A stretch of 64,000 nucleotides of DNA from Flavisericum labens (lineage in GTDB: Bacteria; Bacteroidota; Bacteroidia; Flavobacteriales; Flavobacteriaceae). The notes below the pieces were generated by a model. It was given only the letters and a program-made list of their open reading frames with translations, was not told where the DNA came from and did not search any database. The stretch spans positions 186,001 to 250,000 of the forward strand of contig NZ_JBJJBQ010000002.1 in NCBI RefSeq assembly GCF_045446075.1, written 5' to 3'. Position numbers and translations under genes: made by a program. Shown in pieces: positions 24,416 through 33,639 of the stretch (positions within the stretch are counted from its first letter, which is position 1; every line of letters begins with the position of its first letter).

Positions 24416-25159
24416 TTGAGGTATTTTTTAGAACTTTCTTATAACGGAACAGCATACCACGGTTGGCAAAACCAACCAAATGCGGTATCTGTTCAGGAAG
24501 TAATTGAAAAGGGGCTGTCCACTATTTTAGGAGAAAACACGGCTATACAGGGTGCAGGGCGTACTGATGCCGGAGTACATGCTAGCCAAATGTTTGCGCA
24601 TTTTGATACTGATTTACCTGTTAACGAAACCGATTTGATGTATAAGCTCAATTCGTTTCTGCCTAAAGATATTGCTATTCGTAATCTATTCAAAGTAAAA
24701 CCCGAAGCCCATTCGCGGTTTGATGCGTTGAGTAGAACATATTTGTACCGAATTGCGTTAAGCAAAAATGTTTTTAATTTTGATTCGGCCTATTACGTAA
24801 AGCAGCCTTTAGATGTTTATAAAATGAATGAGGCGTCGAAAATCTTATTGCAGTATAAAGATTTCCAATGTTTTTCAAAAAGTAAAACCGATGTAAAGAC
24901 GTATTATTGTGATGTGGTTCAGGCCCAATGGTTTTTCAAGGAAGGCGAGCTGCATTTTGTTGTAAAGGCCAATCGGTTTTTACGAAATATGGTGCGGGCC
25001 ATTGTAGGAACCTTGGTTAATATTGGTATGGGTAAAATTGAAGTTGACGATTTGCACCAAATCATCCAATCGAAAAATAGGGGCGAGGCTGGGTTTTCTG
25101 TGCCGGCACATGCCTTGTATTTAACAAAAATTGAATATCCGGAGGATATTAGGCTATAA
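24416..25159 (+). CDS. truA: tRNA pseudouridine(38-40) synthase TruA
   Basis: A 247-residue enzyme that makes pseudouridine in the anticodon stem-loop. The catalytic Asp51 lies in GAGRTDAGVHASQ, and the N-terminus RYFLELSYNGTAYHGWQ is the conserved family opening. The start codon is TTG at 24416: the conserved sequence begins directly after it and no ATG precedes it in frame downstream of the promoter. This is a genuine TTG start, unlike the TTGs at rimO, dapF and DUF4293. The ABC transporter ATG follows the stop without a gap. Confidence 0.95.
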   Translation: MRYFLELSYNGTAYHGWQNQPNAVSVQEVIEKGLSTILGENTAIQGAGRTDAGVHASQMFAHFDTDLPVNETDLMYKLNSFLPKDIAIRNLFKVKPEAHSRFDALSRTYLYRIALSKNVFNFDSAYYVKQPLDVYKMNEASKILLQYKDFQCFSKSKTDVKTYYCDVVQAQWFFKEGELHFVVKANRFLRNMVRAIVGTLVNIGMGKIEVDDLHQIIQSKNRGEAGFSVPAHALYLTKIEYPEDIRL

Positions 25160-26929
25160 ATGAGTAAACCAAAAGAAAATATCTTCGATTTTAAGTTGTT
25201 TAAGCGTCTTTTTGAATATATCAAACCGTATAAAAAGGTGTTTTTGGGCTTGGTGGTTTTGGTGGTTTTATTGGCAATATTTAGTTCGGCAACACCATAT
25301 ATAACCAAGGGTGCGATAGACGAAAGTATTACGAGCAAAGAAGAAAAGGGCTTTTTGTTTTTCATTTTGTTGATGTTAGGGGTATTGGTTTTCCAAACTA
25401 TATTTCAGCTATTATTTATCTATTATGCTTCGTGGTTGGGACAAAATTTGGTGATGGATGTTCGCGTAAAACTATTCGACCATTTGCTGAAATTCAAAAT
25501 GAAATATTACGATACTTCATCAGTAGGGGTGCTAATTACGCGTGCCGTAACTGACATGGAACGTATAGCAGATATTTTTGGACAGGGTTTGTTTATGATT
25601 GTACGGGATTTGTTGACCATGACCGTGGTCTTTGTGGTTATGTTGTATATTAATTTGAAATTGAGCCTTATTGTTTTTGTAATGCTGCCCATTTTGCTAT
25701 ACGCTACCCGGGTATTTCAAAAATATATGAAAAGAGCTTTTGAAGAGGTAAGAACAGAAGTTTCCAACTTAAACTCCTTTGTTCAAGAGCGCTTAACGGG
25801 TATGAAAATCTTGCAGTTGTTTACTCGGGAAGATGTGGAATACGAAAAGTTTAAGGCAATTAACGAACGCCACAAAAAGGGCTGGTTAAAAACCGTATGG
25901 TACAATTCGATATTTTTTCCGATTGCCGATTTAGCATCGTCGGTAACCATAGGTTTAGTAGCTTGGTATGGCGGTTTGAATGTCGTTTTTGATGGAACCA
26001 ACGTTTCGCAAGGCGATTTGGTGGCTTTTATTATGTTCATACCAATGTTGTTTAGGCCACTGCGTCAAATAGCAGATAAATTCAATACGCTACAAATGGG
26101 CATGGTAGCTGCAACTCGAGTTTTTAAGGTATTGGATACTACTTCACAAATAGATGATCACGGTACTATTGAAACCGATTCATTTAAAGGTGAAATAAAG
26201 TTTGATAATGTATATTTTAACTATGTTGAAGACGAAGATGTTTTAAAGGGCATTTCTTTTGATGTAAAAGTAGGTGATACGGTGGCTATTGTTGGTGCAA
26301 CCGGTGCTGGAAAGTCAACTATAATTAATCTTTTGAGTCGGTTTTACGAAATAAAAAGCGGTATTATATCGATTGATGATATCAATATAGAAGATGTGAA
26401 ATTGGCTTCTTTGAGAGCTCAAATAGCTGTTGTTTTACAAGATGTTTTTCTGTTTGCTGATACGATAATGAGCAATATTACGCTCGACCATCCTGAAATT
26501 ACAGATGAGCAGGTTTATCAAGCAGCAAAAGATATTGGTATTCACGATTTTATAATGAGTTTGCCAAATGGTTATCACTATAACGTAAAAGAACGTGGCG
26601 CCATGTTATCTTCTGGCCAGCGTCAACTTATTTCGTTTTTAAGGGCTTATGTTACCAATCCAAGTATCTTAGTACTCGATGAGGCGACATCTTCGGTAGA
26701 TTCATATTCAGAACAACTTATCCAAAATGCCACCGATAAAATTACAAAAGGTAGAACCTCAATAGTCATTGCACATCGTTTGGCCACTATTAAAAAGGCC
26801 GATAACATTATTGTAATGGATGCAGGAGAAATAGTTGAACAAGGTACACATGTTGAACTTCTTAAAAAGGATGGTGGGTATTACAAAACTCTTTATGAAG
26901 TACAATTTTTACAAGAGGAAGTTGTTTAA
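25160..26929 (+). CDS. ABC exporter, fused permease and ATPase (MsbA/multidrug type)
   Basis: A 589-residue half-transporter that should work as a homodimer. Six membrane helices fill residues 20-310, starting with VFLGLVVLVVLLAIFSSATPYI. The ATPase domain has Walker A GATGAGKSTIINLL, the Q-loop in AVVLQDVFLFADT, the signature LSSGQRQ, Walker B ILVLDEATSSVD and the switch His in IVIAHRLATI. The substrate may be a lipid or a drug and cannot be read from the sequence. It starts directly after the truA stop, so the two are co-transcribed, and it is convergent with cdaA. Confidence 0.93.
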   Translation: MSKPKENIFDFKLFKRLFEYIKPYKKVFLGLVVLVVLLAIFSSATPYITKGAIDESITSKEEKGFLFFILLMLGVLVFQTIFQLLFIYYASWLGQNLVMDVRVKLFDHLLKFKMKYYDTSSVGVLITRAVTDMERIADIFGQGLFMIVRDLLTMTVVFVVMLYINLKLSLIVFVMLPILLYATRVFQKYMKRAFEEVRTEVSNLNSFVQERLTGMKILQLFTREDVEYEKFKAINERHKKGWLKTVWYNSIFFPIADLASSVTIGLVAWYGGLNVVFDGTNVSQGDLVAFIMFIPMLFRPLRQIADKFNTLQMGMVAATRVFKVLDTTSQIDDHGTIETDSFKGEIKFDNVYFNYVEDEDVLKGISFDVKVGDTVAIVGATGAGKSTIINLLSRFYEIKSGIISIDDINIEDVKLASLRAQIAVVLQDVFLFADTIMSNITLDHPEITDEQVYQAAKDIGIHDFIMSLPNGYHYNVKERGAMLSSGQRQLISFLRAYVTNPSILVLDEATSSVDSYSEQLIQNATDKITKGRTSIVIAHRLATIKKADNIIVMDAGEIVEQGTHVELLKKDGGYYKTLYEVQFLQEEVV

Positions 26930-26938
26930 GTTACTTAC

Positions 26939-27730
26939 TTAACCTAAATCCTTTTTAATCATAGCGCTGAGTTCTGAAGTGTCTTCAAAAACAACAAACT
27001 CACCATCTATGAAATATGAAATATGCCCAGTTTCTTCACTAACAGCCAAGGCTAGGGCATCTGTTTTTTCAGTGATTCCAATGGCAGCCCTGTGGCGCAA
27101 CCCAAAGCGTTGAGGAATATGTTTTTCGTTGTTAACAGGTAAGATAACACGTGTGGCCTTAACAATATTGTCACTTATTATTATGGCACCGTCGTGTAAC
27201 GGACTATTTTTAAAAAAGATACTTTCAATTATGGGCTGGGTGACTTTTATATTCATTTCATCACCCGATTCCGATAGAAAATCTAAATTGTTATTACGTT
27301 CAAAAACAATAAGTGCCCCAGTTTTAGACATGCTCATTTTATTGCAAGCTGAAATAATAGCATCAACATCAGTTTCACTGTCATTATCAGTTTTTAAGAA
27401 CTTAAACTGTTGCATAAATTTTTTCCGTCGGTTGAAGTTGGTAGATCCAACCATAAGTAAAAACTTTCGTATTTCGGGCTGAAAAACAACAATTAAGGCA
27501 ATAATCCCCACTTTCATAAAACCACCAAAAATACCGCTAAGTAATTCCATGTTTAAGAATTCGGTAAGTTTCCAAACCAAATAAATAATAATAATACCAA
27601 TAAAAATATTGATGGCTACTGTGCCCTTTACCAATTTGTAAACATAATAGAGTAGAAGAGCGACTAGAATGACATCAATAATATCAACAACTGAAAGATC
27701 AAGAATGTCTTTAAAAATTTCCAAGGGCAA
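26939..27730 (-). CDS. cdaA: Diadenylate cyclase CdaA (c-di-AMP synthase)
   Basis: A 263-residue membrane enzyme that makes cyclic di-AMP from two ATP. Three N-terminal membrane helices fill about 12-75 (IIDVILVALLLYYVYKLV onward). The DAC domain has both active-site motifs: SPLHDGAIIISD and RFGLRHRAAIGIT. Its known roles are potassium and osmotic control and cell-wall homeostasis. It lies 29 bp after a small lipoprotein gene and folP, so an operon folP-lipoprotein-cdaA is likely. The cyclase regulator gene ybbR, common beside cdaA in Firmicutes, is absent. Confidence 0.95.
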   Translation of the reverse strand: MPLEIFKDILDLSVVDIIDVILVALLLYYVYKLVKGTVAINIFIGIIIIYLVWKLTEFLNMELLSGIFGGFMKVGIIALIVVFQPEIRKFLLMVGSTNFNRRKKFMQQFKFLKTDNDSETDVDAIISACNKMSMSKTGALIVFERNNNLDFLSESGDEMNIKVTQPIIESIFFKNSPLHDGAIIISDNIVKATRVILPVNNEKHIPQRFGLRHRAAIGITEKTDALALAVSEETGHISYFIDGEFVVFEDTSELSAMIKKDLG

Positions 27731-27759
27731 TGGGTTTTGGTAAATTTAGTAATTTAAGG

Positions 27760-28449
27760 TTAATTATAAATGAATTCGTCTTTGGCAATTGAAACATTTT
27801 GTAATTCACTTTCTGAAAGTTTCGATTTAATGGCGATATAATCTTGAAAGGCTAAGTTTTGATTGAAATTTAAAAAGATTTCAAACTCTTTTTGCTTATT
27901 TATAAATATGGTGTTAAGGTCTGGAAGTAGATGAGTTAAGTTTGATGTTTTTGTTATTAGTTTTTGGTTATAATCAGTTATTTCAATGTCGTTTATAGAA
28001 TGAATGACTACACCAAACATTTGTTTTTGTGGTATGTTGGATGTTTTTGAAAAATAATTGCTTGCAATTTCGTTTCGGTAAACCACATCCGTAAACTCAA
28101 TAAAGCCTAAGTTTTTTAGACTAATATCGTTACAGGTAAAGTAGTTCTTGGCGTTTTTGTTTTTATGGCTCGAGTTTTTCTTTTTTTCTTGTAAAAATTG
28201 AATGTGCGGGATGACCTGTTTAAGCGTTAATCGCTTATCGATGTTTACCAGCCAATTGGTGGTGCTTATCAGGTTTTTTCTATTGAGTTCAACACTATCA
28301 GGCTGTGTTTCGTCATAAAACAAATAGGCTGCCGAAACGTCGTTTATTTCAGTAATTTCAGAATGTTCTATTTCTGGTAACTGTATCACTTTTTCCTTTC
28401 CGCAGGAAATAACTGAGAAACAAAGGATAAATAAAAGTATAGGTTTCAT
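27760..28449 (-). CDS. Lipoprotein of unknown function between folP and cdaA
   Basis: A lipoprotein of about 229 residues. The signal MKPILLFILCFSVISCGKEK has a lipobox with Cys16. I do not recognise the rest, which has many short strands and no known motif. The ATG at 28449 lies 8 bp beyond the folP stop; a TTG at 28461 would overlap folP and add MILN, which does not improve the signal peptide. Its place upstream of cdaA raises the possibility of an envelope-side partner for the c-di-AMP pathway, but that is inference only. Confidence 0.75.
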   Translation of the reverse strand: MKPILLFILCFSVISCGKEKVIQLPEIEHSEITEINDVSAAYLFYDETQPDSVELNRKNLISTTNWLVNIDKRLTLKQVIPHIQFLQEKKKNSSHKNKNAKNYFTCNDISLKNLGFIEFTDVVYRNEIASNYFSKTSNIPQKQMFGVVIHSINDIEITDYNQKLITKTSNLTHLLPDLNTIFINKQKEFEIFLNFNQNLAFQDYIAIKSKLSESELQNVSIAKDEFIYN

Positions 28450-28457
28450 ATTTAAAA

Positions 28458-29282
28458 TCAATAACTTAATGATTTAACTAATTTTATACATTCCACAGCT
28501 TCCTTAACATCATGAACCCTTAAAATAGAGGCGCCTTTTTGCAAAGCAACTGTATTTAAAACCGATGTGCCATTTAAAGCTTCTTTCGCAGAGGTTTCTA
28601 GCGTTTTGTAAATCATTGATTTTCTGGAAACGCCCACTAAAACAGGTTTTTCGGCTATTTCGAATAGTTCGAGTTTATTCAATAGTTCAAAATTTTGTGC
28701 TGTGGTTTTTGCAAACCCAAATCCGGGGTCAACAATAACATCAATTATTCCTAAAGCTTTAGCTGCTGCTATTCTTTCGGAGAAATAAGAAAGAATGTCT
28801 TTGGTTAAATTGTTGTAATCGATTTGTTGCTGCATGGTTTGTGGTGTACCACGCATATGCATCATAATGTAAGGTACTTTCAAATGAGCTATGGCGGGTA
28901 ACATGTTATCGTCTAGTTTGCCAGCAGAAATATCATTAATCATCGCCGTTCCTGCTTCTACGCACTTTTGGGCAACCTCACTTCTAAACGTATCGATAGA
29001 AAGCAGTGCCTCTGGAAATTCCTTCAAAATGACGTCAATAATAGGAAGTAAACGTTTCAGTTCGGTTTTTTCATCCACATGGTCAGCATTGGGGCGTGAG
29101 CTGTAAGCACCCACATCAATAAAAGTAGCGCCTTCGCCAAGCATGCGTTCCACATGCTTTAAGATGTCGTTTTCGTTTTTGTGTTTGCCTCCGTCGTAAA
29201 ACGAATCTGGAGTTATGTTTAAAACCCCCATTACTTTAGGGTCAGATAGGTCTATAAGCCGTCCTTTGCAGTTAATAGTCAT
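28458..29282 (-). CDS. folP: Dihydropteroate synthase
   Basis: A 274-residue TIM-barrel enzyme of folate synthesis that joins p-aminobenzoate to the pterin pyrophosphate. Pterin-site signatures are visible: VMGVLNITPDSFYDGGKH at the start, GATFIDVGAYSSRP, MINDISAG, YIMMHMRGTPQTMQ, VDPGFGFAKT, and near the end LRVHDVKEAVE. The length is normal. It is the first gene of the folP-lipoprotein-cdaA string and is divergent from the DUF1599 gene, with 101 bp between them. Confidence 0.97.
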   Translation of the reverse strand: MTINCKGRLIDLSDPKVMGVLNITPDSFYDGGKHKNENDILKHVERMLGEGATFIDVGAYSSRPNADHVDEKTELKRLLPIIDVILKEFPEALLSIDTFRSEVAQKCVEAGTAMINDISAGKLDDNMLPAIAHLKVPYIMMHMRGTPQTMQQQIDYNNLTKDILSYFSERIAAAKALGIIDVIVDPGFGFAKTTAQNFELLNKLELFEIAEKPVLVGVSRKSMIYKTLETSAKEALNGTSVLNTVALQKGASILRVHDVKEAVECIKLVKSLSY

Positions 29283-29383
29283 TTAGGTCATTTTCTTTCA
29301 TTTCGTTCCATTTAAAACTTTAAACCTGAAACCTTGAACATTCTAATAATTTATGCGAAATTTACGCAAAATTCATTTTATAG

Positions 29384-29920
29384 ATGCAAGATACTTCAAA
29401 ACAATATGATGCTGTAATAGATATCAGCAAAAGTTTATTTGAGAAAAAAATGAGTGATTACGGCAGTGCTTGGCGCATACTAAGATTACCATCCTTGACC
29501 GATCAGATTTTTATTAAAGCGCAACGTATTAGAAGCCTTCAGGAAAATAACGTTAGAAAAGTAGATGAAGGTGAAGTTAGCGAGTTTATTGGTATTATTA
29601 ACTATTGTATTATGGCCTTGATCCAATTGGATAAAGGGGTAGTTGAACAACCTGATATGACCACCAAAGAAGCAGTGAATTTATACACTGAAAAAGTAGC
29701 CATTACAAAAAAGTTAATGGAAGACAAAAACCACGATTATGGTGAGGCATGGCGGGATATGCGAGTTAGCAGTTTAACCGATTTAATTTTGCAAAAGCTT
29801 TTGCGTGTAAAATCTATTGAAAATAATGAAGGCAAAACCCAGGTGAGCGAAGGTGTTGATGCTAATTACCAAGATATGATTAATTATGCCGTGTTTGCCT
29901 TAATTCATCTAAAAGAATAA
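29384..29920 (+). CDS. DUF1599 family protein with internal duplication
   Basis: A 178-residue protein made of two similar halves. The first has KKMSDYGSAWRILRLPSLTD and later IINYCIMALIQL; the second has DKNHDYGEAWRDMRVSSLTD and later MINYAVFALIHL. Each half carries the DYGxAWRxxRxxSLTD pattern of DUF1599, which has been grouped with nucleotide-modification-associated domains. It is soluble and its function is not established. It lies 5 bp before the BT_3928-type gene and is probably co-transcribed with it. Confidence 0.88.
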   Translation: MQDTSKQYDAVIDISKSLFEKKMSDYGSAWRILRLPSLTDQIFIKAQRIRSLQENNVRKVDEGEVSEFIGIINYCIMALIQLDKGVVEQPDMTTKEAVNLYTEKVAITKKLMEDKNHDYGEAWRDMRVSSLTDLILQKLLRVKSIENNEGKTQVSEGVDANYQDMINYAVFALIHLKE

Positions 29921-29925
29921 AAATA

Positions 29926-31242
29926 ATGAAAGTAGTAGTAAGTATATCTCGAATATTTGTAGGAATCTTGTTCATCATTTCGGGATTTATAAAACTGAAC
30001 GACCCTCTAGGGTTTTCATACAAGTTACAGGAATATTTTAGCGCAGATGTTTTGAATCTGCCATTTTTAGAACCTTATGCCCTTATTATTTCGGTTTTAG
30101 TCGTGGTTTTTGAAGTCGTATTGGGTGTGTTTTTAATTATTGGTTACAAACCTAAATTTACGGTTTGGAGCTTATTGGCTATGATTGTCTTTTTTACATT
30201 TCTAACATTTTATTCGGCATATTTCGATAAAGTAAGAGATTGTGGTTGCTTTGGCGATGCCCTAAAACTTACCCCGTGGGAAAGTTTTACTAAAGATGTG
30301 ATCTTGCTTATTTTGATACTCATTTTGTTCTTTGGAGTAAAATATATAAACCCCGTTTTTGGTAAGTTACAAACCACCATTTTAGCGTTGCTAGGGTTTA
30401 TTTTGAGTTTGTGGTACGGCTATCATGTACTTATGCACCTACCAGAAATAGATTTTCGGGCCTATAAAATTGGAAACAATATACAGGAAGGAATGGCCGT
30501 TCCCGATGATGCACCAAAACCGGTAATAGAGTACACGTGGAAGTTTAATGTAAACGGTGAAGAAAAAATTATGGTTACTGATGGCTCATATCCATCTGTT
30601 GACGGAAAGTTTGTTGGTGTTGAAACCAAAGTGATTGAAGAAGGTTATACGCCTCCTGTGGTAGATTTTTCGATAGAAAGTAATGATGAAGATTTAACCG
30701 AATATTTTTTAACCGAAGAAAATTTAATAATTGTTATATCATACAGTTTAGAAAAGATAGAACAAGACGGGGTATTAAAATTAAAATCTTTACAGGATAA
30801 AGCCTTAAAAAATGGTTATGAAATTATTGGATTAACGGCTTCTGGAGAAGATGCTAAAAAATACATTAACCAAACTTATAATCTTAATTTCGACTGGTAT
30901 TTGTGTGACGAAAAAGCTTTAAAAACGGTGGTGCGTTCCAACCCAGGGGTTTTGGAATTAGATGCTGGAACCGTAAAACAAAAAGTACATTGGAATGATA
31001 TTGAGGAACTTGAACTTCCAAAAGTTGAGAGAAAACAAGAGCCGGTTAAAGATGATGGTACATTGTATTTAATAAATGATAAAGTATCATCAAAACAGGC
31101 ATTGGACTCAATATCAAACGAAGATATTGAAGAAGTCTTTGTTTTGAAAGAACGAGTTGAAGGCAATCTTTTGGATTCAATTAATATTACGAATAAAACC
31201 AATTACACTGCATTTGTAAAAATCATTTTAAAACAGAATTAA
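29926..31242 (+). CDS. BT_3928-type DoxX/MauE-like membrane protein
   Basis: A 438-residue protein. The N-terminal half is a four-helix DoxX/MauE-like membrane domain (ISRIFVGILFIISGFIKLND, then FEVVLGVFLIIGYKP), with a conserved CGCFGDALKLTPWESF loop carrying two Cys that suggests redox coupling. The C-terminal half (from about 170) is soluble and ends in a thioredoxin-fold-like region (GYEIIGLTASGEDAKKYI, then NFDWYLCDEKAL). This architecture is common in Bacteroidota and its function is unsettled. Its stop overlaps the likely leader of the downstream permease. Confidence 0.82.
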   Translation: MKVVVSISRIFVGILFIISGFIKLNDPLGFSYKLQEYFSADVLNLPFLEPYALIISVLVVVFEVVLGVFLIIGYKPKFTVWSLLAMIVFFTFLTFYSAYFDKVRDCGCFGDALKLTPWESFTKDVILLILILILFFGVKYINPVFGKLQTTILALLGFILSLWYGYHVLMHLPEIDFRAYKIGNNIQEGMAVPDDAPKPVIEYTWKFNVNGEEKIMVTDGSYPSVDGKFVGVETKVIEEGYTPPVVDFSIESNDEDLTEYFLTEENLIIVISYSLEKIEQDGVLKLKSLQDKALKNGYEIIGLTASGEDAKKYINQTYNLNFDWYLCDEKALKTVVRSNPGVLELDAGTVKQKVHWNDIEELELPKVERKQEPVKDDGTLYLINDKVSSKQALDSISNEDIEEVFVLKERVEGNLLDSINITNKTNYTAFVKIILKQN

Positions 31243-31243
31243 T

Positions 31244-32320
31244 CTGATATCTTATTTCCTAAATAAAATATTCTACGCTTTACTCACGTTGTTTGGGGTG
31301 GTAACAGTTATCTTCTTTTTGTTTAGTGTGTTGCCGGGCGACCCCGCGCAAATGATGATGGGGCAAAATGAAGATAGCGATCAACTAGCAGTAGTAAAGC
31401 AAAAATATGGTTTCGATAAACCTGTTGGCATCCAGTATTTGTATTATTTAAACGATTTGTCGCCCATTTCATTTCATTCTAAAACGCCAGTAGATTATAC
31501 GTACTTAAAAAGAGGAAAGTATAAAGCTGCTAAATTATTTACCATAGGAAAAACAACAACGGTTTTAAAATTCCCGTATTTACGGGAATCCTTTGCCAAA
31601 CAAGGGAAGCGCGTTAGTCAAGTACTAGCTGAAACGTTACCAAATACTTTTGTTCTGGCAATTTCGGCCATCACAATTGCTATGTTGCTTGGTGTTTTTA
31701 TGGGAATCGTTTCAGCGCTATATAAAGATAAATGGTTGGACAAGGCCATACAGGTTTTAAGTACTTTGGGTATGAGTGTGCCGTCGTTTTTCAGTTCCAT
31801 ATTGTTCGCGTGGTTTTTCGGTTATATTCTACACGAATACACCAATTTGGAAATGACAGGCAGCCTTTATGAATTGGATGATTTTGGCGAGGCCATGCAC
31901 ATAAGATGGAAAAATTTGATTTTGCCTGCCGTGGTTTTAGGCATTCGTCCGTTGGCTGTGGTGATTCAGTTGATGCGCAATTCGTTGTTGGAAGTTTTTA
32001 ACCAAGATTATATCAGAACGGCAAGAGCCAAAGGCCTTAGTGAGTTTCAAATTATAAAAAAACATGCCGTTAAAAATGCATTGAATCCCGTGGTTACGGC
32101 TATTTCGGGTTGGTTTGCTTCTATGTTGGCTGGTGCTGTTTTTGTAGAGTATATTTTTGGCTGGAACGGATTGGGAAAAGAAATTGTAAATGCCTTAAAT
32201 ACATTAGATTTACCAGTGATAATGGGTTCGGTGTTAATTATCGCGGTATTGTTTATAATAATCAATATTTTTGTGGACGTTATTTACGTTTGGTTAGATC
32301 CTAAAGTGAAATTAAATTAG
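31244..32320 (+). CDS. Peptide/oligopeptide-type ABC transporter permease (DppB-like)
   Basis: A binding-protein-dependent permease. The conserved loop VLPGDPAQMMMGQ follows helix 1, and the EAA-type motif is in YIRTARAKGLSEFQIIKKHAVKNAL. The first ATG/GTG/TTG in frame is TTG at 31289, which would cut helix 1 in half. The frame stays open upstream to 31232 and reads LISYFLNKIFYALLTLFG, which matches the family's normal N-terminus. I therefore place the start at CTG 31244, with ATT 31238 also possible. It abuts the previous gene. No partner permease, ATPase or binding protein lies nearby. Confidence 0.85.
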   Translation: MISYFLNKIFYALLTLFGVVTVIFFLFSVLPGDPAQMMMGQNEDSDQLAVVKQKYGFDKPVGIQYLYYLNDLSPISFHSKTPVDYTYLKRGKYKAAKLFTIGKTTTVLKFPYLRESFAKQGKRVSQVLAETLPNTFVLAISAITIAMLLGVFMGIVSALYKDKWLDKAIQVLSTLGMSVPSFFSSILFAWFFGYILHEYTNLEMTGSLYELDDFGEAMHIRWKNLILPAVVLGIRPLAVVIQLMRNSLLEVFNQDYIRTARAKGLSEFQIIKKHAVKNALNPVVTAISGWFASMLAGAVFVEYIFGWNGLGKEIVNALNTLDLPVIMGSVLIIAVLFIIINIFVDVIYVWLDPKVKLN

Positions 32321-32360
32321 AGGTGTTTGCCTTAATGCGACAATAAAAGAAATTTTGAAA

Positions 32361-32846
32361 ATGAAAAAGATAATGTGTGGTTTGTTATTCGTTACTTTCT
32401 TAAGCTGTAATACCCAAACTCCCACCCAACTTTCTGAGGAGGCTCTTAATGACACATTCGTGACTTTATATGGGGGTTCAAAGTCGCTAAAAAGTGTATT
32501 AGGAAGCCACAAAGGAAAAACTATCTTTATTGATATTTGGGCGTCTTGGTGCGGCGATTGTATTAAAAACATGCCCAAAGTAAAAGCTCTTCAGAATGAA
32601 TATAAAGATGTAGTTTATCTGTTTTTATCCTTGGATAGAGGCCAAAAATCATGGAAAAAAGGCATAGAAAAATATGATGTTGAGGGCGAACACTATTTCA
32701 TACCATCGGCTGACGATAGTGCTTTCGCTGAATTTACTGATATTGACTGGATACCTCGGTATATGATAGTTGATGGAATTGGTAATATAAAACTGTTTAA
32801 AGCTGTTACAGCTGATGATGAAAGAATAAAAGAATACTTAAATTAA
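32361..32846 (+). CDS. TlpA/thioredoxin-like lipoprotein
   Basis: A protein of about 161 residues with a lipoprotein signal (MKKIMCGLLFVTFLSCNTQ, lipobox Cys at 16). The thioredoxin fold has the active-site motif ASWCGDCIKNMP (CxxC) and a cis-Pro region DWIPRYMIVD. It is expected to be a periplasmic thiol-disulfide reductase of the TlpA/ResA group. The ATG at 32361 is preferred over a TTG at 32355. It lies between the permease gene and tpiA on the same strand. Confidence 0.88.
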   Translation: MKKIMCGLLFVTFLSCNTQTPTQLSEEALNDTFVTLYGGSKSLKSVLGSHKGKTIFIDIWASWCGDCIKNMPKVKALQNEYKDVVYLFLSLDRGQKSWKKGIEKYDVEGEHYFIPSADDSAFAEFTDIDWIPRYMIVDGIGNIKLFKAVTADDERIKEYLN

Positions 32847-32889
32847 TAACCAAAATAAAAATTCCTTCTTTAAGAAGGTTATAAAGGCA

Positions 32890-33639
32890 ATGAGAAAACA
32901 AATAGTAGCGGGAAACTGGAAAATGAATAACGATTTAGCGCAAACAGAAACGCTAATCACAAGCTTAAAGGAACAAAAGCAAACATCAAATGCTGAGGTA
33001 ATGATTGCTCCAACCGCAACCAACTTGTGGCAGGCTTATAACAGTTTGAAGAATTTTAAAATAGAAGTGATTGCACAAAACATGCATTTTGCTGAAAGTG
33101 GTGCTTACACCGGAGAAATAAGTGGGAGTATGTTAAAAAGTATAGGTGTTAATACCGTTATTTTAGGACACAGTGAGCGCCGTGAGTATTTCGATGAAAC
33201 AGACGAAATATTAGCAAAGAAAGTAGATGCCGCCTTAGGCAAAGGTATGGATGTTATTTTTTGTTTCGGTGAAGAATTAGCCGATAGAAAATCAGAAAAC
33301 CAAGAAAAAGTAGTAGGAGATCAAATAAAAAATGCATTGTTTCACTTAGATTCTGCTGCTTTCCGTAGTATTATTTTGGCGTATGAACCTGTTTGGGCCA
33401 TTGGCACAGGAGAAACGGCGAGCCCAGAACAAGCCCAAGATATGCATGCCTTTATTAGAAAAACATTGGCAGATAAATATGGTAGTGATGTAGCTGACTC
33501 TGTTTCTATTCTTTATGGAGGAAGTGTTAAGCCTGCTAATGCTGAAGAAATTTTTTCTAAGCCTGATGTAGATGGAGGACTAATAGGTGGAGCTTCATTA
33601 AATGCAGAAGACTTTTTTGCTATAGTAAATGCATTTTAA
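32890..33639 (+). CDS. tpiA: Triose-phosphate isomerase
   Basis: A 249-residue glycolytic enzyme that interconverts dihydroxyacetone phosphate and glyceraldehyde 3-phosphate. The N-terminal Asn/Lys site is in VAGNWKMNN. The catalytic His is in VILGHSERREYF, the catalytic Glu is in LAYEPVWAIGTG, and the phosphate loop is LYGGSVKPANA. The length is normal. The 43-bp leader contains the small hairpin CCTTCTT-T-AAGAAGG (32864-32878). A long repeat-rich gap follows. Confidence 0.97.
   Translation: MRKQIVAGNWKMNNDLAQTETLITSLKEQKQTSNAEVMIAPTATNLWQAYNSLKNFKIEVIAQNMHFAESGAYTGEISGSMLKSIGVNTVILGHSERREYFDETDEILAKKVDAALGKGMDVIFCFGEELADRKSENQEKVVGDQIKNALFHLDSAAFRSIILAYEPVWAIGTGETASPEQAQDMHAFIRKTLADKYGSDVADSVSILYGGSVKPANAEEIFSKPDVDGGLIGGASLNAEDFFAIVNAF

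Noticed and set aside
29926..31242. Ordinary DoxX quinone oxidoreductase
   Set aside because: Only the N-terminal membrane half is DoxX/MauE-like. The CGCFG loop and the long soluble C-terminus place it in the BT_3928-type group.
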